Of a stretch of DNA of 64,000 nucleotides, positions 32,181-46,176 are shown in pieces. The stretch spans positions 17,622,879 to 17,686,878 of the forward strand of contig NC_071329.1 in NCBI RefSeq assembly GCF_010183535.1. The letters run 5' to 3'. The position numbers and the translations under genes are program-made. The number at the start of each line of letters is the position of its first letter. The first letter of the stretch is position 1. The DNA is from Caenorhabditis remanei. Its lineage: Eukaryota; Nematoda; Chromadorea; Rhabditida; Rhabditidae. Below the pieces are notes generated by a model. The model searched no databases. It saw only the letters and a program-made list of their open reading frames with translations, and was not told the DNA's origin.

Positions 32181-35100
32181 ATTATATTAAGTTTATTAGG
32201 GGCAGGAGTTGGAGTAACATGAGACGGACTGGATTCGCGGTCTATCACGCATGCCTTCTCCATAAAATTATAAGAATTATAAAAATTACATTAAGTTTAT
32301 TAGTGACAGGAGTTGGAGTAACATAAGACGGACTGTATTCGCGGTCTATCACGCATGCCTTCTCCATAAAATTATAAGAATTATAAAAATTATTTTGAGT
32401 TTATTAGGGACAGGAGTTGGAGTAACATAAGACGGACTGCATTCGCGGTCTATCACGCATGCCTTCTCCATAAAATTATAAGAATTATAAAAATTACATT
32501 AAGTTTATTAGTGACAGGAGTTGGAGTAACATAAGACGGACTGCATTCGCGGTCTATCACGCATGCCTTCTCCATAAAATTATAAGAATTATAAAAATTA
32601 CATTAGGTTTATTAGGGACAGGAGTTGGAGTAACATAAGACGGACTGCATTCGCGGTCTATCACGCATGCCTTCTCCATAAAATTATAAGAATTATAAAA
32701 ATTATATTAAGTTTATTAGGGGCAGGAGTTGGAGTAACATGAGACGGACTGGATTCGCGGTCTATCACGCATGCCTTCTCCATAAAATTATAAGAATTAT
32801 AAAAATTATATTAAGTTTATTAGGGGCAGGAGTTGGAGTAACATAAGACGGACTGGATTCGCGGTCTATCACGCATGCCTTCTCCATAAAATTATAAGAA
32901 TTATAAAAATTATATTAAGTTTATTAGGGGCAGGAGTTGGAGTAACATGAGACGGACTGGATTCGCGGTCTATCACGCATGCCTTCTCCATAAAATTATA
33001 AGAATTATAAAAATTATATTAAGTTTATTAGGGGCAGGAGTTGGAGTAACATAAGACGGACTGGATTCGCGGTCTATCACGCATGCCTTCTCCATAAAAT
33101 TATAAGAATTATAAAAATTACATTAAGTTTATTAGTGACAGGAGTTGGAGTAACATAAGACGGACTGTATTCGCGGTCTATCACGCATGCCTTCTCCATA
33201 AAATTATAAGAATTATAAAAATTATTTTGAGTTTATTAGGGACAGGAGTTGGAGTAACATAAGACGGACTGCATTCGCGGTCTATCACGCATGCCTTCTC
33301 CATAAAATTATAAGAATTATAAAAATTACATTAAGTTTATTAGTGACAGGAGTTGGAGTAACATAAGACGGACTGCATTCGCGGTCTATCACGCATGCCT
33401 TCTCCATAAAATTATAAGAATTATAAAAATTACATTAGGTTTATTAGGGACAGGAGTTGGAGTAACATGAGACGGACTGGATTCGCGGTCTATCACGCAT
33501 GCCTTCTCCATAAAATTATAAGAATTATAAAAATTACATTAAGTTTATTAGTGACAGGAGTTGGAGTAACATAAGACGGACTGTATTCGCGGTCTATCAC
33601 GCATGCCTTCTCCATAAAATTATAAGAATTATAAAAATTATTTTGAGTTTATTAGGGACAGGAGTTGGAGTAACATAAGACGGACTGCATTCGCGGTCTA
33701 TCACGCATGCCTTCTCCATAAAATTATAAGAATTATAAAAATTACATTAAGTTTATTAGTGACAGGAGTTGGAGTAACATAAGACGGACTGCATTCGCGG
33801 TCTATCACGCATGCCTTCTCCATAAAATTATAAGAATTATAAAAATTATATTAAGTTTATTAGGGGCAGGAGTTGGAGTAACATGAGACGGACTGGATTC
33901 GCGGTCTATCACGCATGCCTTCTCCATAAAATTATAAGAATTATAAAAATTATTTTGAGTTTATTAGTGACAGGAGTTGGAGTAACATAAGACGGACTGT
34001 ATTCGCGGTCTATCACGCATGCCTTCTCCATAAAATTATAAGAATTATAAAAATTATTTTGAGTTTATTAGGGACAGGAGTTGGAGTAACATAAGACGGA
34101 CTGCATTCGCGGTCTATCACGCATGCCTTCTCCATAAAATTATAAGAATTATAAAAATTACATTAAGTTTATTAGTGACAGGAGTTGGAGTAACATAAGA
34201 CGGACTGCATTCGCGGTCTATCACGCATGCCTTCTCCATAAAATTATAAGAATTATAAAAATTATATTAAGTTTATTAGGGGCAGGAGTTGGAGTAACAT
34301 GAGACGGACTGGATTCGCGGTCTATCACGCATGCCTTCTCCATAAAATTATAAGAATTATAAAAATTACATTAAGTTTATTAGTGACAGGAGTTGGAGTA
34401 ACATAAGACGGACTGTATTCGCGGTCTATCACGCATGCCTTCTCCATAAAATTATAAGAATTATAAAAATTATTTTGAGTTTATTAGGGACAGGAGTTGG
34501 AGTAACATAAGACGGACTGCATTCGCGGTCTATCACGCATGCCTTCTCCATAAAATTATAAGAATTATAAAAATTACATTAAGTTTATTAGTGACAGGAG
34601 TTGGAGTAACATAAGACGGACTGCATTCGCGGTCTATCACGCATGCCTTCTCCATAAAATTATAAGAATTATAAAAATTACATTAGGTTTATTAGGGACA
34701 GGAGTTGGAGTAACATAAGACGGACTGCATTCGCGGTCTATCACGCATGCCTTCTCCATAAAATTATAAGAATTATAAAAATTATATTAAGTTTATTAGG
34801 GGCAGGAGTTGGAGTAACATGAGACGGACTGGATTCGCGGTCTATCACGCATGCCTTCTCCATAAAATTATAAGAATTATAAAAATTATATTAAGTTTAT
34901 TAGGGGCAGGAGTTGGAGTAACATAAGACGGACTGGATTCGCGGTCTATCACGCATGCCTTCTCCATAAAATTATAAGAATTATAAAAATTATATTAAGT
35001 TTATTAGGGGCAGGAGTTGGAGTAACATGAGACGGACTGGATTCGCGGTCTATCACGCATGCCTTCTCCATAAAATTATAAGAATTATAAAAATTATATT

Positions 35101-35560
35101 AAGTTTATTAGGGGCAGGAGTTGGAGTAACATAAGACGGACTGGATTCGCGGTCTATCACGCATGCCTTCTCCATAAAATTATAAGAATTATAAAAATTA
35201 CATTAAGTTTATTAGTGACAGGAGTTGGAGTAACATAAGACGGACTGTATTCGCGGTCTATCACGCATGCCTTCTCCATAAAATTATAAGAATTATAAAA
35301 ATTATTTTGAGTTTATTAGGGACAGGAGTTGGAGTAACATAAGACGGACTGCATTCGCGGTCTATCACGCATGCCTTCTCCATAAAATTATAAGAATTAT
35401 AAAAATTACATTAAGTTTATTAGTGACAGGAGTTGGAGTAACATAAGACGGACTGCATTCGCGGTCTATCACGCATGCCTTCTCCATAAAATTATAAGAA
35501 TTATAAAAATTACATTAGGTTTATTAGGGACAGGAGTTGGAGTAACATGAGACGGACTGC
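32181..35560. repeat. Higher-order repeat: 20-unit (2080-bp) block in two copies
   Basis: The series of unit variants from 32181 to about 33480 recurs from 34261 to about 35560, offset by exactly 2080 bases. Checked points (ggcagg/ggattc, then gtgaca/gtattc, then ttttgag/gcattc) match in order. Confidence 0.85.
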
Positions 35561-38500
35561 ATTCGCGGTCTATCACGCATGCCTTCTCCATAAAATTATT
35601 AAAATTATAAAAATTACATTAAGTTTATTAGGGACAGGAGTTGGAGTAACATGAGACGGACTGCATTCGCGGTCTATCACGCATGCCTTCTCCATAAAAT
35701 TATTAAAATTATAAAAATTACATTAAGTTTATTAGGGACAGGAGTTGGAGTAACATGAGACGGACTGCATTCGCGGTCTATGACGCATGCCTTCTCCATA
35801 AAATTATTAAAATTATAAAAATTACATCAAGTTTATTAGGGACAGGAGTTGGAGTAACATGAGACGGACTGCATTCGCGGTCTATCACGCATGCCTTCTC
35901 CATAAAATTATTAAAATTATAAAAATTACATTAAGTTTATTAGGGACAGGAGTTGGAGTAACATGAGACGGACTGTATTCGCGGTCTATCACGCATGCCT
36001 TCTCCATAAAATTATTAAAATTATAAAAACTATTTTGAGTTTATTAGGGACAGGAGTTGGAGTAACATGAGACGGACTGCATTCGCGGTCTATCACGCAT
36101 GCCTTCTCCATAAAATTATTAAAATTATAAAAATTACATTAAGTTTATTAGTGACAGGAGTTGGAGTAACATGAGACGGACTGTTTTCGCGGTCTATCAC
36201 GCATGCCTTCTCCATAAAATTATTAAAATTATAAAAATTACATTAAGTTTATTAGGGACAGGAGTTGGAGTAACATGAGACGGACTGCATTCGCGGTCTA
36301 TCACGCATGCCTTCTCCATAAAATTATTAAAATTATAAAAATTACATTAAGTTTATTAGTGACAGGAGTTGGAGTAACATGAGACGGACTGTTTTCGCGG
36401 TCTATCACGCATGCCTTCTCCATAAAATTATTAAAATTATAAAAATTACATTAGGTTTATTAGGGACAGGAGTTGGAGTAACATGAGACGGACTGCATTC
36501 GCGGTCTATGACGCATGCCTTCTCCATAAAATTATTAAAATTATAAAAATTACATTAGGTTTATTAGGGACAGGAGTTGGAGTAACATGAGACGGACTGC
36601 ATTCGCGGTCTATCACGCATGCCTTCTCCATAAAATTATTAAAATTATAAAAATTACATTAAGTTTATTAGGGACAGGAGTTGGAGTAACATGAGACGGA
36701 CTGCATTCGCGGTCTATCACGCATGCCTTCTCCATAAAATTATTAAAATTATAAAAATTACATTAAGTTTATTAGGGACAGGAGTTGGAGTAACATGAGA
36801 CGGACTGTATTCGCGGTCTATCACGCATGCCTTCTCCATAAAATTATTAAAATTATAAAAATTACATTAAGTTTATTAGGGACAGGAGTTGGAGTAACAT
36901 GAGACGGACTGCATTCGCGGTCTATCACGCATGCCTTCTCCATAAAATTATTAAAATTATAAAAATTACATTAAGTTTATTAGGGACAGGAGTTGGAGTA
37001 ACATGAGACGGACTGCATTCGCGGTCTATGACGCATGCCTTCTCCATAAAATTATTAAAATTATAAAAATTATATTAAGTTTATTAGGGACAGGAGTTGG
37101 AGTAACATAAGACGGACTGTATTCGCGGTCTATCACGCATGCCTTCTCCATAAAATTATAAGAATTATAAAAATTTTTTTGAGTTTATTAGTGACAGGAG
37201 TTGGAGTAACATGAGACGGACTGCATTCGCGGTCTATCACGCATGCCTTCTCCATAAAATTATTAAAATTATAAAAATTACATTAAGTTTATTAGGGACA
37301 GGAGTTGGAGTAACATGAGACGGACTGCATTCGCGGTCTATCACGCATGCCTTCTCCATAAAATTATAAGAATTATAAAAATTACATTAGGTTTATTAGG
37401 GACAGGAGTTGGAGTAACATAAGACGGACTGCATTCGCGGTCTATCACGCATGCCTTCTCCATAAAATTATAAGAATTATAAAAATTACATTAAGTTTAT
37501 TAGGGACAGGAGTTGGAGTAACATAAGACGGACTGTATTCGCGGTCTATCACGCATGCCTTCTCCATAAAATTATTAAAATTATAAAAATTACATTAAGT
37601 TTATTAGGGACAGGAGTTGGAGTAACATAAGACGGACTGTATTCGCGGTCTATCACGCATGCCTTCTCCATAAAATTATAAGAATTATAAAAATTATTTT
37701 GAGTTTATTAGGGACAGGAGTTGGAGTAACATGAGACGGACTGCATTCGCGGTCTATCACGCATGCCTTCTCCATAAAATTATAAGAATTATAAAAATTA
37801 CATTAAGTTTATTAGGGACAGGAATTGGAGTAACATGAGACGGACTGCATTCGCGGTCTATCACGCATGCCTTCTCCATAAAATTATTAAAATTATAAAA
37901 ATTACATTAAGTTTATTAGGGACAGGAGTTGGAGTAACATAAGACGGACTGTATTCGCGGTCTATCACGCATGCCTTCTCCATAAAATTATAAGAATTAT
38001 AAAAATTACATTAAGTTTATTAGGGACAGGAGTTGGAGTAACATAAGACGGACTGTATTCGCGGTCTATCACGCATGCCTTCTCCATAAAATTATAAGAA
38101 TTATAAAAATTATTTTGAGTTTATTAGGGACAGGAGTTGGAGTAACATGAGACGGACTGCATTCGCGGTCTATCACGCATGCCTTCTCCATAAAATTATA
38201 AGAATTATAAAAATTACATTAAGTTTATTAGGGACAGGAATTGGAGTAACATGAGACGGACTGCATTCGCGGTCTATCACGCATGCCTTCTCCATAAAAT
38301 TATTAAAATTATAAAAATTACATTAAGTTTATTAGGGACAGGAGTTGGAGTAACATAAGACGGACTGTATTCGCGGTCTATCACGCATGCCTTCTCCATA
38401 AAATTATAAGAATTATAAAAATTACATTAAGTTTATTAGGGACAGGAGTTGGAGTAACATAAGACGGACTGTATTCGCGGTCTATCACGCATGCCTTCTC

Positions 38501-40000
38501 CATAAAATTATAAGAATTATAAAAATTATTTTGAGTTTATTAGGGACAGGAGTTGGAGTAACATGAGACGGACTGCATTCGCGGTCTATCACGCATGCCT
38601 TCTCCATAAAATTATTAAAATTATAAAAATTACATTAAGTTTATTAGGGACAGGAGTTGGAGTAACATGAGACGGACTGCATTCGCGGTCTATGACGCAT
38701 GCCTTCTCCATAAAATTATAAGAATTATAAAAATTATTTTGAGTTTATTAGTGACAGGAGTTGGAGTAACATGAGACGGACTGCATTCGCGGTCTATCAC
38801 GCATGCCTTCTCCATAAAATTATAAGAATTATAAAAATTATTTTGAGTTTATTAGTGACAGGAGTTGGAGTAACATGAGACGGACTGCATTCGCGGTCTA
38901 TCACGCATGCCTTCTCCATAAAATTATTAAAATTATAAAAATTACATTAGGTTTATTAGGGACAGGAGTTGGAGTAACATGAGACGGACTGCATTCGCGG
39001 TCTATGACGCATGCCTTCTCCATAAAATTATAAGAATTATAAAAATTATTTTGAGTTTATTAGTGACAGGAGTTGGAGTAACATGAGACGGACTGCATTC
39101 GCGGTCTATCACGCATGCCTTCTCCATAAAATTATAAGAATTATAAAAATTATTTTGAGTTTATTAGGGACAGGAGTTGGAGTAACATGAGACGGACTGC
39201 ATTCGCGGTCTATCACGCATGCCTTCTCCATAAAATTATAAGAATTATAAAAATTATATTAAGTTTATTAGGGACAGGAGTTGGAGTAACATGAGACGGA
39301 CTGCATTCGCGGTCTATCACGCATGCCTTCTCCATAAAATTATAAGAATTATAAAAATTACATTAGGTTTATTAGGGACAGGAGTTGGAGTAACATAAGA
39401 CGGACTGTATTCGCGGTCTATCACGCATGCCTTCTCCATAAAATTATAAGAATTATAAAAATTATTTTGAGTTTATTAGTGACAGGAGTTGGAGTAACAT
39501 GAGACGGACTGCATTCGCGGTCTATCACGCATGCCTTCTCCATAAAATTATTAAAATTATAAAAATTACATTAAGTTTATTAGGGACAGGAGTTGGAGTA
39601 ACATGAGACGGACTGCATTCGCGGTCTATCACGCATGCCTTCTCCATAAAATTATAAGAATTATAAAAATTACATTAGGTTTATTAGGGACAGGAGTTGG
39701 AGTAACATAAGACGGACTGTATTCGCGGTCTATCACGCATGCCTTCTCCATAAAATTATAAGAATTATAAAAATTATTTTGAGTTTATTAGTGACAGGAG
39801 TTGGAGTAACATGAGACGGACTGCATTCGCGGTCTATCACGCATGCCTTCTCCATAAAATTATTAAAATTATAAAAATTACATTAAGTTTATTAGGGACA
39901 GGAGTTGGAGTAACATGAGACGGACTGCATTCGCGGTCTATGACGCATGCCTTCTCCATAAAATTATTAAAATTATAAAAATTACATTAAGTTTATTAGG

Positions 40001-43000
40001 GACAGGAGTTGGAGTAACATGAGACGGACTGTATTCGCGGTCTATCACGCATGCCTTCTCCATAAAATTATTAAAATTATAAAAATTACATTAAGTTTAT
40101 TAGGGACAGGAGTTGGAGTAACATGAGACGGACTGCATTCGCGGTCTATCACGCATGCCTTCTCCATAAAATTATAAGAATTATAAAAATTACATTAGGT
40201 TTATTAGGGACAGGAGTTGGAGTAACATGAGACGGACTGCATTCGCGGTCTATCACGCATGCCTTCTCCATAAAATTATTAAAATTATAAAAATTACATT
40301 AAGTTTATTAGGGACAGGAGTTGGAGTAACATAAGACGGACTGCATTCGCGGTCTATCACGCATGCCTTCTCCATAAAATTATAAGAATTATAAAAATTA
40401 CATTAAGTTTATTAGGGACAGGAGTTGGAGTAACATGAGACGGACTGCATTCGCGGTCTATCACGCATGCCTTCTCCATAAAATTATTAAAATTATAAAA
40501 ATTACATTAAGTTTATTAGGGACAGGAGTTGGAGTAACATGAGACGGACTGTATTCGCGGTCTATCACGCATGCCTTCTCCATAAAATTATTAAAATTAT
40601 AAAAATTACATTAAGTTTATTAGGGACAGGAGTTGGAGTAACATGAGACGGACTGCATTCGCGGTCTATCACGCATGCCTTCTCCATAAAATTATTAAAA
40701 TTATAAAAATTACATTAAGTTTATTAGGGACAGGAGTTGGAGTAACATGAGACGGACTGCATTCGCGGTCTATCACGCATGCCTTCTCCATAAAATTATA
40801 AGAATTATAAAAATTACATTAGGTTTATTAGGGACAGGAGTTGGAGTAACATGAGACGGACTGCATTCGCGGTCTATCACGCATGCCTTCTCCATAAAAT
40901 TATTAAAATTATAAAAATTACATTAGGTTTATTAGGGACAGGAGTTGGAGTAACATGAGACGGACTGCATTCGCGGTCTATCACGCATGCCTTCTCCATA
41001 AAATTATTAAAATTATAAAAATTACATTAGGTTTATTAGTGACAGGAGTTGGAGTAACATAAGACGGACTGCATTCGCGGTCTATGACGCATGCCTTCTC
41101 CATAAAATTATTAAAATTATAAAAATTACATTAAGTTTATTAGGGACAGGAGTTGGAGTAACATGAGACGGACTGTATTCGCGGTCTATCACGCATGCCT
41201 TCTCCATAAAATTATTAAAATTATAAAAATTACATTAAGTTTATTAGGGACAGGAGTTGGAGTAACATGAGACGGACTGCATTCGCGGTCTATCACGCAT
41301 GCCTTCTCCATAAAATTATAAGAATTATAAAAATTACATTAGGTTTATTAGGGACAGGAGTTGGAGTAACATGAGACGGACTGCATTCGCGGTCTATCAC
41401 GCATGCCTTCTCCATAAAATTATTAAAATTATAAAAATTACATTAAGTTTATTAGGGACAGGAGTTGGAGTAACATAAGACGGACTGCATTCGCGGTCTA
41501 TCACGCATGCCTTCTCCATAAAATTATAAGAATTATAAAAATTACATTAAGTTTATTAGGGACAGGAGTTGGAGTAACATGAGACGGACTGCATTCGCGG
41601 TCTATCACGCATGCCTTCTCCATAAAATTATTAAAATTATAAAAATTACATTAAGTTTATTAGGGACAGGAGTTGGAGTAACATGAGACGGACTGTATTC
41701 GCGGTCTATCACGCATGCCTTCTCCATAAAATTATTAAAATTATAAAAATTACATTAAGTTTATTAGGGACAGGAGTTGGAGTAACATGAGACGGACTGC
41801 ATTCGCGGTCTATCACGCATGCCTTCTCCATAAAATTATTAAAATTATAAAAATTACATTAAGTTTATTAGGGACAGGAGTTGGAGTAACATGAGACGGA
41901 CTGCATTCGCGGTCTATCACGCATGCCTTCTCCATAAAATTATAAGAATTATAAAAATTACATTAGGTTTATTAGGGACAGGAGTTGGAGTAACATGAGA
42001 CGGACTGCATTCGCGGTCTATCACGCATGCCTTCTCCATAAAATTATTAAAATTATAAAAATTACATTAGGTTTATTAGGGACAGGAGTTGGAGTAACAT
42101 GAGACGGACTGCATTCGCGGTCTATCACGCATGCCTTCTCCATAAAATTATTAAAATTATAAAAATTACATTAGGTTTATTAGTGACAGGAGTTGGAGTA
42201 ACATAAGACGGACTGCATTCGCGGTCTATGACGCATGCCTTCTCCATAAAATTATTAAAATTATAAAAATTACATTAGGTTTATTAGGGACAGGAGTTGG
42301 AGTAACATGAGACGGACTGCATTCGCGGTCTATCACGCATGCCTTCTCCATAAAATTATTAAAATTATAAAAATTACATTAAGTTTATTAGGGACAGGAG
42401 TTGGAGTAACATGAGACGGACTGCATTCGCGGTCTATCACGCATGCCTTCTCCATAAAATTATTAAAATTATAAAAATTACATTAAGTTTATTAGGGACA
42501 GGAGTTGGAGTAACATGAGACGGACTGTATTCGCGGTCTATCACGCATGCCTTCTCCATAAAATTATTAAAATTATAAAAATTACATTAAGTTTATTAGG
42601 GACAGGAGTTGGAGTAACATGAGACGGACTGCATTCGCGGTCTATCACGCATGCCTTCTCCATAAAATTATTAAAATTATAAAAATTACATTAAGTTTAT
42701 TAGGGACAGGAGTTGGAGTAACATGAGACGGACTGCATTCGCGGTCTATCACGCATGCCTTCTCCATAAAATTATAAGAATTATAAAAATTACATTAGGT
42801 TTATTAGGGACAGGAGTTGGAGTAACATGAGACGGACTGCATTCGCGGTCTATCACGCATGCCTTCTCCATAAAATTATTAAAATTATAAAAATTACATT
42901 AGGTTTATTAGGGACAGGAGTTGGAGTAACATGAGACGGACTGCATTCGCGGTCTATCACGCATGCCTTCTCCATAAAATTATTAAAATTATAAAAATTA

Positions 43001-43600
43001 CATTAGGTTTATTAGTGACAGGAGTTGGAGTAACATAAGACGGACTGCATTCGCGGTCTATGACGCATGCCTTCTCCATAAAATTATTAAAATTATAAAA
43101 ATTACATTAGGTTTATTAGGGACAGGAGTTGGAGTAACATGAGACGGACTGCATTCGCGGTCTATCACGCATGCCTTCTCCATAAAATTATTAAAATTAT
43201 AAAAATTACATTAAGTTTATTAGGGACAGGAGTTGGAGTAACATGAGACGGACTGCATTCGCGGTCTATCACGCATGCCTTCTCCATAAAATTATTAAAA
43301 TTATAAAAATTACATTAAGTTTATTAGGGACAGGAGTTGGAGTAACATGAGACGGACTGTATTCGCGGTCTATCACGCATGCCTTCTCCATAAAATTATT
43401 AAAATTATAAAAATTACATTAAGTTTATTAGGGACAGGAGTTGGAGTAACATGAGACGGACTGCATTCGCGGTCTATCACGCATGCCTTCTCCATAAAAT
43501 TATTAAAATTATAAAAATTACATTAAGTTTATTAGGGACAGGAGTTGGAGTAACATGAGACGGACTGCATTCGCGGTCTATGACGCATGCCTTCTCCATA
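40001..43600. repeat. Higher-order repeats of 11 and 8 units
   Basis: The rare 'gactgtattcgc' unit in the right half recurs at about 40029, 40549, 41173, 41693, 42525 and 43357, that is after 5, 6, 5, 8 and 8 units. The surrounding variants repeat in step, giving 1144-bp and 832-bp blocks. Confidence 0.8.
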
Positions 43601-45689
43601 AAATTATTAAAATTATAAAAATTATATTAAGTTTATTAGGGACAGGAGTTGGAGTAACATAAGACGGACTGTATTTGCGGTCTATCACGCATGCCTTCTC
43701 CATAAAATTATAAGAATTATAAAAATTATTTTGAGTTTATTAGTGACAGGAGTTGGAGTAACATGAGACGGACTGCATTCGCGGTCTATCACGCATGCCT
43801 TCTCCATAAAATTATAAGAATTATAAAAATTTTTTTGAGTTTATTAGTGACAGGAGTTGGAGTAACATGAGACGGACTGCATTCGCGGTCTATCACGCAT
43901 GCCTTCTCCATAAAATTATTAAAATTATAAAAATTACATTAAGTTTATTAGGGACAGGAGTTGGAGTAACATGAGACGGACTGTATTCGCGGTCTATCAC
44001 GCATGCCTTCTCCATAAAATTATAAGAATTATAAAAATTTTTTTGAGTTTATTAGTGACAGGAGTTGGAGTAACATGAGACGGACTGCATTCGCGGTCTA
44101 TCACGCATGCCTTCTCCATAAAATTATTAAAATTATAAAAATTACATTAAGTTTATTAGGGACAGGAGTTGGAGTAACATGAGACGGACTGCATTCGCGG
44201 TCTATCACGCATGCCTTCTCCATAAAATTATAAGAATTATAAAAATTACATTAGGTTTATTAGGGACAGGAGTTGGAGTAACATAAGACGGACTGCATTC
44301 GCGGTCTATCACGCATGCCTTCTCCATAAAATTATAAGAATTATAAAAATTACATTAAGTTTATTAGGGACAGGAGTTGGAGTAACATAAGACGGACTGT
44401 ATTCGCGGTCTATCACGCATGCCTTCTCCATAAAATTATTAAAATTATAAAAATTACATTAAGTTTATTAGGGACAGGAATTGGAGTAACATGAGACGGA
44501 CTGCATTCGCGGTCTATCACGCATGCCTTCTCCATAAAATTATTAAAATTATAAAAATTACATTAAGTTTATTAGGGACAGGAGTTGGAGTAACATAAGA
44601 CGGACTGTATTCGCGGTCTATCACGCATGCCTTCTCCATAAAATTATAAGAATTATAAAAATTATTTTGAGTTTATTAGGGACAGGAGTTGGAGTAACAT
44701 GAGACGGACTGCATTCGCGGTCTATCACGCATGCCTTCTCCATAAAATTATTAAAATTATAAAAATTACATTAATTTTATTAGGGACAGGAGTTGGAGTA
44801 ACATGAGACGGACTGCATTCGCGGTCTATGACGCATGCCTTCTCCATAAAATTATAAGAATTATAAAAATTATTTTGAGTTTATTAGTGACAGGAGTTGG
44901 AGTAACATGAGACGGACTGCATTCGCGGTCTATCACGCATGCCTTCTCCATAAAATTATAAGAATTATAAAAATTATTTTGAGTTTATTAGTGACAGGAG
45001 TTGGAGTAACATGAGACGGACTGCATTCGCGGTCTATCACGCATGCCTTCTCCATAAAATTATTAAAATTATAAAAATTACATTAGGTTTATTAGGGACA
45101 GGAGTTGGAGTAACATGAGACGGACTGCATTCGCGGTCTATGACGCATGCCTTCTCCATAAAATTATAAGAATTATAAAAATTATTTTGAGTTTATTAGT
45201 GACAGGAGTTGGAGTAACATGAGACGGACTGCATTCGCGGTCTATCACGCATGCCTTCTCCATAAAATTATTAAAATTATAAAAATTACATTAGGTTTAT
45301 TAGGGACAGGAGTTGGAGTAACATGAGACGGACTGCATTCGCGGTCTATCACGCATGCCTTCTCCATAAAATTATAAGAATTATAAAAATTATTTTGAGT
45401 TTATTAGTGACAGGAGTTGGAGTAACATGAGACGGACTGCATTCGCGGTCTATGACGCATGCCTTCTCCATAAAATTATTAAAATTATAAAAATTACATT
45501 AGGTTTATTAGGGACAGGAGTTGGAGTAACATAAGACGGACTGTATTCGCGGTCTATCACGCATGCCTTCTCCATAAAATTATTAAAATTATAAAAATTA
45601 GATTAAGTTTATTAGGGACAGGAGTTGGAGTAACATGAGACGGACTGCATTCGCGGTCTATGACGCATGCCTTCTCCATAAAATTTTAA

Positions 45690-45918
45690 GACAGGAGTCA
45701 AATTGTAGATCTCGGTGAGCTCTACTCAAATATATTTTCATTTTCATTGTGAGTCCAGTGAGAGATTACAATCCATTTAGTGGCCGGGCCGTGATTCAAG
45801 GCCCGTCTGTTCACGGTCCGGCCACTAAATGGATTGTACTGCGGCTCTCACTGAACTCACAATGAAAATGAAAATATATTTGAGTAGAGCTCACAGAGAA
45901 CTACAATTTGACAGGTTG
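45690..45918. mobile_element. Palindromic MITE at the right edge of the satellite
   Basis: 'gtcaaattgtag...gagctctactcaa' to 'aatggattgta' is mirrored around about 45805 ('ccatttagtggccgg' against 'ccggccactaaatgg'), ending 'ctacaatttgac'. Arms about 100 bp. It lies directly in or against the last satellite unit. Confidence 0.85.
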
Positions 45919-46176
45919 ATCGTCTCCTAATTGTCATTTTGAAGCGAGTTATCTCAAGGCCCGCGCAATGCTCGGCCCGGTTGCAAGTATGATTTTTACA
46001 AGCACACTGTTTACAAACTTAGTTACAATTTTTATATTCTGGCGATCCATCAACAAGAGTAATTTTCTGTTTTCTGTTTGATCTACAAGCATGAAATACA
46101 AATACTTCATGAGAAGAATCCAAATTGACAAAATAAAATGCTGTATTTTCTTATTAGCTGTACATTGTCACTTGCT
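45919..46176. other. No gene seen
   Basis: 45955-45990 resembles one end of the GC-tipped element ('gctcggcccggttgcaagta'). The rest is AT-rich 3' flank of the srz gene. Confidence 0.4.

Larger units (their letters stand above)
29081..45686. repeat. Satellite array, 160 units of 104 bp
   Basis: The unit starts gacaggagttggagtaacat, has a GC-richer core ('ttcgcggtctatcacgcatg', 'ccttctccataaaatta') and an AT-rich tail of about 40 bases. Unit starts at 29081, 33969, 37817 and 45617 differ by exact multiples of 104 (47, 84 and 159 units), so no net indel exists across 16.5 kb. Units vary by substitution only: core positions (cat/tat/gat/ttt before tcgcgg; ataag/atgag; tatcac/tatgac) and two tail types (attattaaaattat or attataagaattat). 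The array contains no gene and no recognised RNA gene. The last unit is cut at about 45686 by a MITE. Confidence 0.97.

Noticed and set aside
29081..45686. CRISPR-like look of the repeat array
   Set aside because: Units are contiguous and nearly identical throughout, with no unique spacers; it is satellite DNA in a eukaryotic genome.
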